Positions 61,829 through 64,000 of a DNA stretch of 64,000 nt are shown here, piece after piece (the stretch's first letter is position 1; every line of letters starts with the position of its first letter). This DNA is from Winogradskyella marincola (GTDB lineage: Bacteria > Bacteroidota > Bacteroidia > Flavobacteriales > Flavobacteriaceae), in NCBI RefSeq assembly GCF_029624125.1, contig NZ_JARSBN010000004.1, positions 186,001-250,000 on the forward strand. Direction: 5' to 3'. Position numbers and translations under genes: made by a program. The notes beneath the pieces are model-generated. The model did not search any database, was not told the origin of the DNA, and saw nothing but the letters and a program-made list of their open reading frames with translations.

Positions 61829-63145
61829 ATGAGTACAAAAACAATTCCTTTCGTACCAAACAAGGTAAAGGACATGTCGTTAGCGGCTTGGGGAAGAAAA
61901 GAGATTGAATTAGCCGAAGCAGAAATGCCAGGTTTAATGAGCTTACGTGAAGAGTATAAAAACGAGCAACCGTTAAAAGGTGCACGTATTGCAGGTTGTT
62001 TGCACATGACCATACAAACTGCTGTTTTAATTGAAACTTTACAAGCATTAGGTGCAGAAGTAACTTGGAGTTCTTGTAACATTTTCTCCACTCAAGATCA
62101 AGCTGCTGCTGCTATTGCTGCTGCAGGAACTGCTGTGTATGCTTGGAAAGACATGACGGAAGAAGAGTTTGACTGGTGTATCGAGCAAACTTTATTTTTT
62201 GGCGAAGATCGTAAACCATTAAACATGATTTTGGATGATGGTGGTGATTTAACTAATATGGTTTTAGATAAATACCCAGAATTAGCTTCTGGTATTAAAG
62301 GTTTATCTGAAGAAACTACAACTGGTGTACACCGTTTATACGAGCGTGTTAAAAACGGAACATTACCAATGCCTGCTATTAACGTAAACGACTCTGTAAC
62401 AAAATCTAAATTTGATAACAAATACGGTTGTCGCGAAAGTGCTGTAGATGCTATACGTCGTGCAACAGACGTAATGTTAGCTGGTAAGCGCGTTGTAGTT
62501 TGTGGTTACGGAGATGTTGGTAAAGGTACTGCAGCGTCTTTTAAAGGTGCTGGAAGTATCGTAACAGTTACTGAGATTGACCCAATTTGTGCGTTACAAG
62601 CTGCAATGGACGGTTTTGAAGTTAAAAAATTAGAAACTGTAGTTGGTAATGCTGATATCGTAATTACTACAACTGGTAACAAAGACATTGTACGTGCAGA
62701 GCACTTTAAAGCAATGAAAGATAAAACCATAGTATGTAACATTGGTCATTTTGATAATGAAATACAAATGGCTTGGTTAAACGAAAACTACGGTAACACT
62801 AAAAACACGATTAAACCTCAAGTAGATAAATATACTATTGATGGTAATGATATTATCGTTTTAGCAGAAGGACGTTTAGTAAACTTAGGTTGTGCAACTG
62901 GTCATCCAAGTTTTGTAATGAGTAACTCTTTTACTAACCAAACGTTAGCGCAAATAGAGCTTTGGAATCATTCTGATAAGTACAACAACGACGTGTACAT
63001 GTTACCGAAGCATTTAGACGAAAAAGTAGCGGCATTACACCTAGAAAAAATTGGTGTTGAGCTTACAGAACTTAAGCAAGATCAAGCTGAATATATTGGT
63101 GTAACGGTTGAAGGTCCTTTCAAACCTGAGCATTACAGATATTAA
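61829..63145 (+). CDS. ahcY: adenosylhomocysteinase
   Basis: Hydrolyses S-adenosylhomocysteine to adenosine and homocysteine, relieving product inhibition of methyltransferases. The start at 61829 ([22 protein letters not shown]) is preferred to an in-frame ATG at 61724, which overlaps the promoter box. Substrate blocks [21 protein letters not shown] and [18 protein letters not shown] loop [11 protein letters not shown], and the C-terminal KPEHYRY (Lys and Tyr contact NAD across the dimer) are all present. 438 residues. Confidence 0.97.
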   Translation: MSTKTIPFVPNKVKDMSLAAWGRKEIELAEAEMPGLMSLREEYKNEQPLKGARIAGCLHMTIQTAVLIETLQALGAEVTWSSCNIFSTQDQAAAAIAAAGTAVYAWKDMTEEEFDWCIEQTLFFGEDRKPLNMILDDGGDLTNMVLDKYPELASGIKGLSEETTTGVHRLYERVKNGTLPMPAINVNDSVTKSKFDNKYGCRESAVDAIRRATDVMLAGKRVVVCGYGDVGKGTAASFKGAGSIVTVTEIDPICALQAAMDGFEVKKLETVVGNADIVITTTGNKDIVRAEHFKAMKDKTIVCNIGHFDNEIQMAWLNENYGNTKNTIKPQVDKYTIDGNDIIVLAEGRLVNLGCATGHPSFVMSNSFTNQTLAQIELWNHSDKYNNDVYMLPKHLDEKVAALHLEKIGVELTELKQDQAEYIGVTVEGPFKPEHYRY

Positions 63146-63148
63146 GAC

Positions 63149-63166
63149 TTCCTGCGAAAGCAGGAA
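63149..63166. repeat. REP-like palindrome after ahcY
   Basis: TTCCTGC-GAAA-GCAGGAA, 7-bp perfect stem, 3 nt past the ahcY stop codon; same family as 1918, 5078 and 30722. Confidence 0.7.
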
Positions 63167-63184
63167 TCTCAATTTCCAAAAACT

Positions 63185-63218
63185 AAATCCCAAACAGAAA
63201 TGTTTGGGATTTTTTTTA
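63185..63218 (+). terminator. ahcY terminator
   Basis: AAATCCCAAACA (63185-63196), GAAA loop, TGTTTGGGATTT (63201-63212), then a T run. Confidence 0.9.
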
Positions 63219-63267
63219 TTCATCACTTCGAGTGATTTTTGAGGTACGAGAAAATTTTATCGAGAAG

Positions 63268-64000
63268 TTAATATCCAGAAACTAATAATCTTCTTGCGCC
63301 TTTAATACCGCATTTTTGATATTTATGATAAGCTTGTGCAGCACGCTCTGCTATTTGAGAATCCGATTCATCCATAATCCAGCCATCTAATGCTGACTTT
63401 AACGTGTAAGCTTCAGGTGCCATTAAACCTGTTGTCCAAACTAATGGATTTGCTTTTGTTTTTTCTAAATAAGGTTTAAAATATTGTTTACTAATACAAG
63501 CTAAAATAATTGCATCTCGCTTTGTTGTATTTTGTTGAGTGAAATTTCCATCAACATTAAATTCCATTAAACCATCGTGACCAACATAAGCCAACAATCC
63601 TGATTTCCCACCAAAACTGAGTGTTTTATCACTATACGATATAGAGAATTCATTTCGTCCTGAAGTAGCTTCTAAAAAATCAATTGTAGTTTGTTTAATG
63701 TACATTCCATCATAAGCATCTGCCAATAAATAAGTATTCGATTTTTTATGTTTGAAAAGTAAACGTTCTAAAATTTTAGGATTATCAGATTTAATTGTTT
63801 TAACCAAAGTCCAATCCTTACTATTTTTAAAATGCGTTTTAACACCATATAAAGCGCCCCAATACAAATTATTTTTTGGATCTTGACCATTTCCTAATTT
63901 GCTTGGAACTGGCACAATCCCTTGGTTGTCGTTATCACATAGGGCAACAAACACGTGAATTGTCTTTACAGCATCTTCATCAGATTTTGAAAAAGCAAGA
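63268..64000 (-). CDS. conserved hypothetical protein, N-terminus outside the window
   Basis: The minus-strand frame ending at 63268 stays open through base 64000 (upstream residues read AFSKSDEDAVKTIH before the GTG at 63954), so the gene is N-terminally incomplete and that GTG is not the real start. About 244 residues are visible. I do not recognise the family. VFVALCDNDNQGIVPVPSKLGNG opens the visible part; AYVGHDGLMEFNVDG and ACISKQYFKPYL resemble a caspase/gingipain-like or C25-like His-Cys arrangement (GHDG followed ~35 residues later by ACIS), which is speculative. The end is basic (IKGARRLLVSGY). Confidence 0.7.
   Translation of the reverse strand, partial: LAFSKSDEDAVKTIHVFVALCDNDNQGIVPVPSKLGNGQDPKNNLYWGALYGVKTHFKNSKDWTLVKTIKSDNPKILERLLFKHKKSNTYLLADAYDGMYIKQTTIDFLEATSGRNEFSISYSDKTLSFGGKSGLLAYVGHDGLMEFNVDGNFTQQNTTKRDAIILACISKQYFKPYLEKTKANPLVWTTGLMAPEAYTLKSALDGWIMDESDSQIAERAAQAYHKYQKCGIKGARRLLVSGY

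Noticed and set aside
61711..62421. Several minus-strand ORFs opposite ahcY
   Set aside because: All lie antisense to a highly conserved enzyme and show no recognisable domain.
1..64000. CRISPR arrays, tRNA or rRNA genes, prophage and insertion sequences
   Set aside because: No regularly spaced repeats, tRNA cloverleaf, rRNA core sequence, transposase or integrase was found on either strand.

Overview
The window is about 34% G+C and carries hallmarks of the Bacteroidota, family Flavobacteriaceae: TANNTTTG -7 promoter boxes (often TATCTTTG), few Shine-Dalgarno sequences, a type IX secretion sorting domain, TonB-dependent receptors with carboxypeptidase-regulatory-like N-termini, Bacteroidota-only DUF families (DUF3098, DUF4271, DUF4296, DUF4301), a YkoF/PnuC thiamine-type cluster and bacterial PcrB/GGGP synthase. 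A marine Winogradskyella/Psychroserpens/Lacinutrix-like organism is my best guess; the genus is inference. No rRNA, tRNA, CRISPR array, transposase or phage gene was seen.

Layout. 1-5,000: lipoprotein fragment, rpsP-rimM-trmN, a glutaryl-CoA dehydrogenase-like enzyme and a phosphoesterase, separated by REP-like palindromes. 5,099-7,995 (minus): Fe-S operon mrp-nfu-ferredoxin reductase-ferredoxin. 8,228-13,590: lipoprotein, alkyltransferase-like protein, LysE exporter, trmB, a glycosyltransferase and a PhoR/PhoB-type two-component pair. 13,822-30,625: mostly housekeeping (secreted T9SS protein, LuxE-like acyltransferase, tyrS, pyrC, GT2 mannosyltransferase, hemD-like, pckA, saccharopine dehydrogenase-like with an Lrp regulator, Bax-inhibitor-like protein, zinc peptidase, ald). 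30,746-35,251: leuS with unusual insertions, ftsX, DUF3098.

35,253-43,305 is the most notable region: a self-contained cassette of TonB receptor, cytoplasmic GH63-type mannosyl/glucosylglycerate hydrolase, sodium:solute symporter and glycerate kinase, with a divergent LacI regulator and a perfect operator-like palindrome between them. It reads as a PTS-independent pathway for taking up and splitting a glycosylglycerate compatible solute (for example algal digeneaside or cyanobacterial glucosylglycerate), and it lies between ftsX-DUF3098 and uppP-truB, which I recall as neighbours in related genomes.

43,353-53,980: uppP-truB, a TonB-like protein, tag, aat, an SSB-like DUF3127 protein, a histidine kinase, HIT protein, greA and a predicted orphan small RNA at about 49,023-49,080. 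54,052-61,695 (minus): a tight operon of PPTase, PcrB, YkoF-like thiamine-binding protein, PnuC-type transporter, NadR-like kinase, DUF4301 and arfB, followed by a TPP riboswitch with a very long P3 arm that controls a TonB receptor; together these look like a thiamine scavenging locus. The window closes with ahcY and an N-terminally incomplete hypothetical gene.
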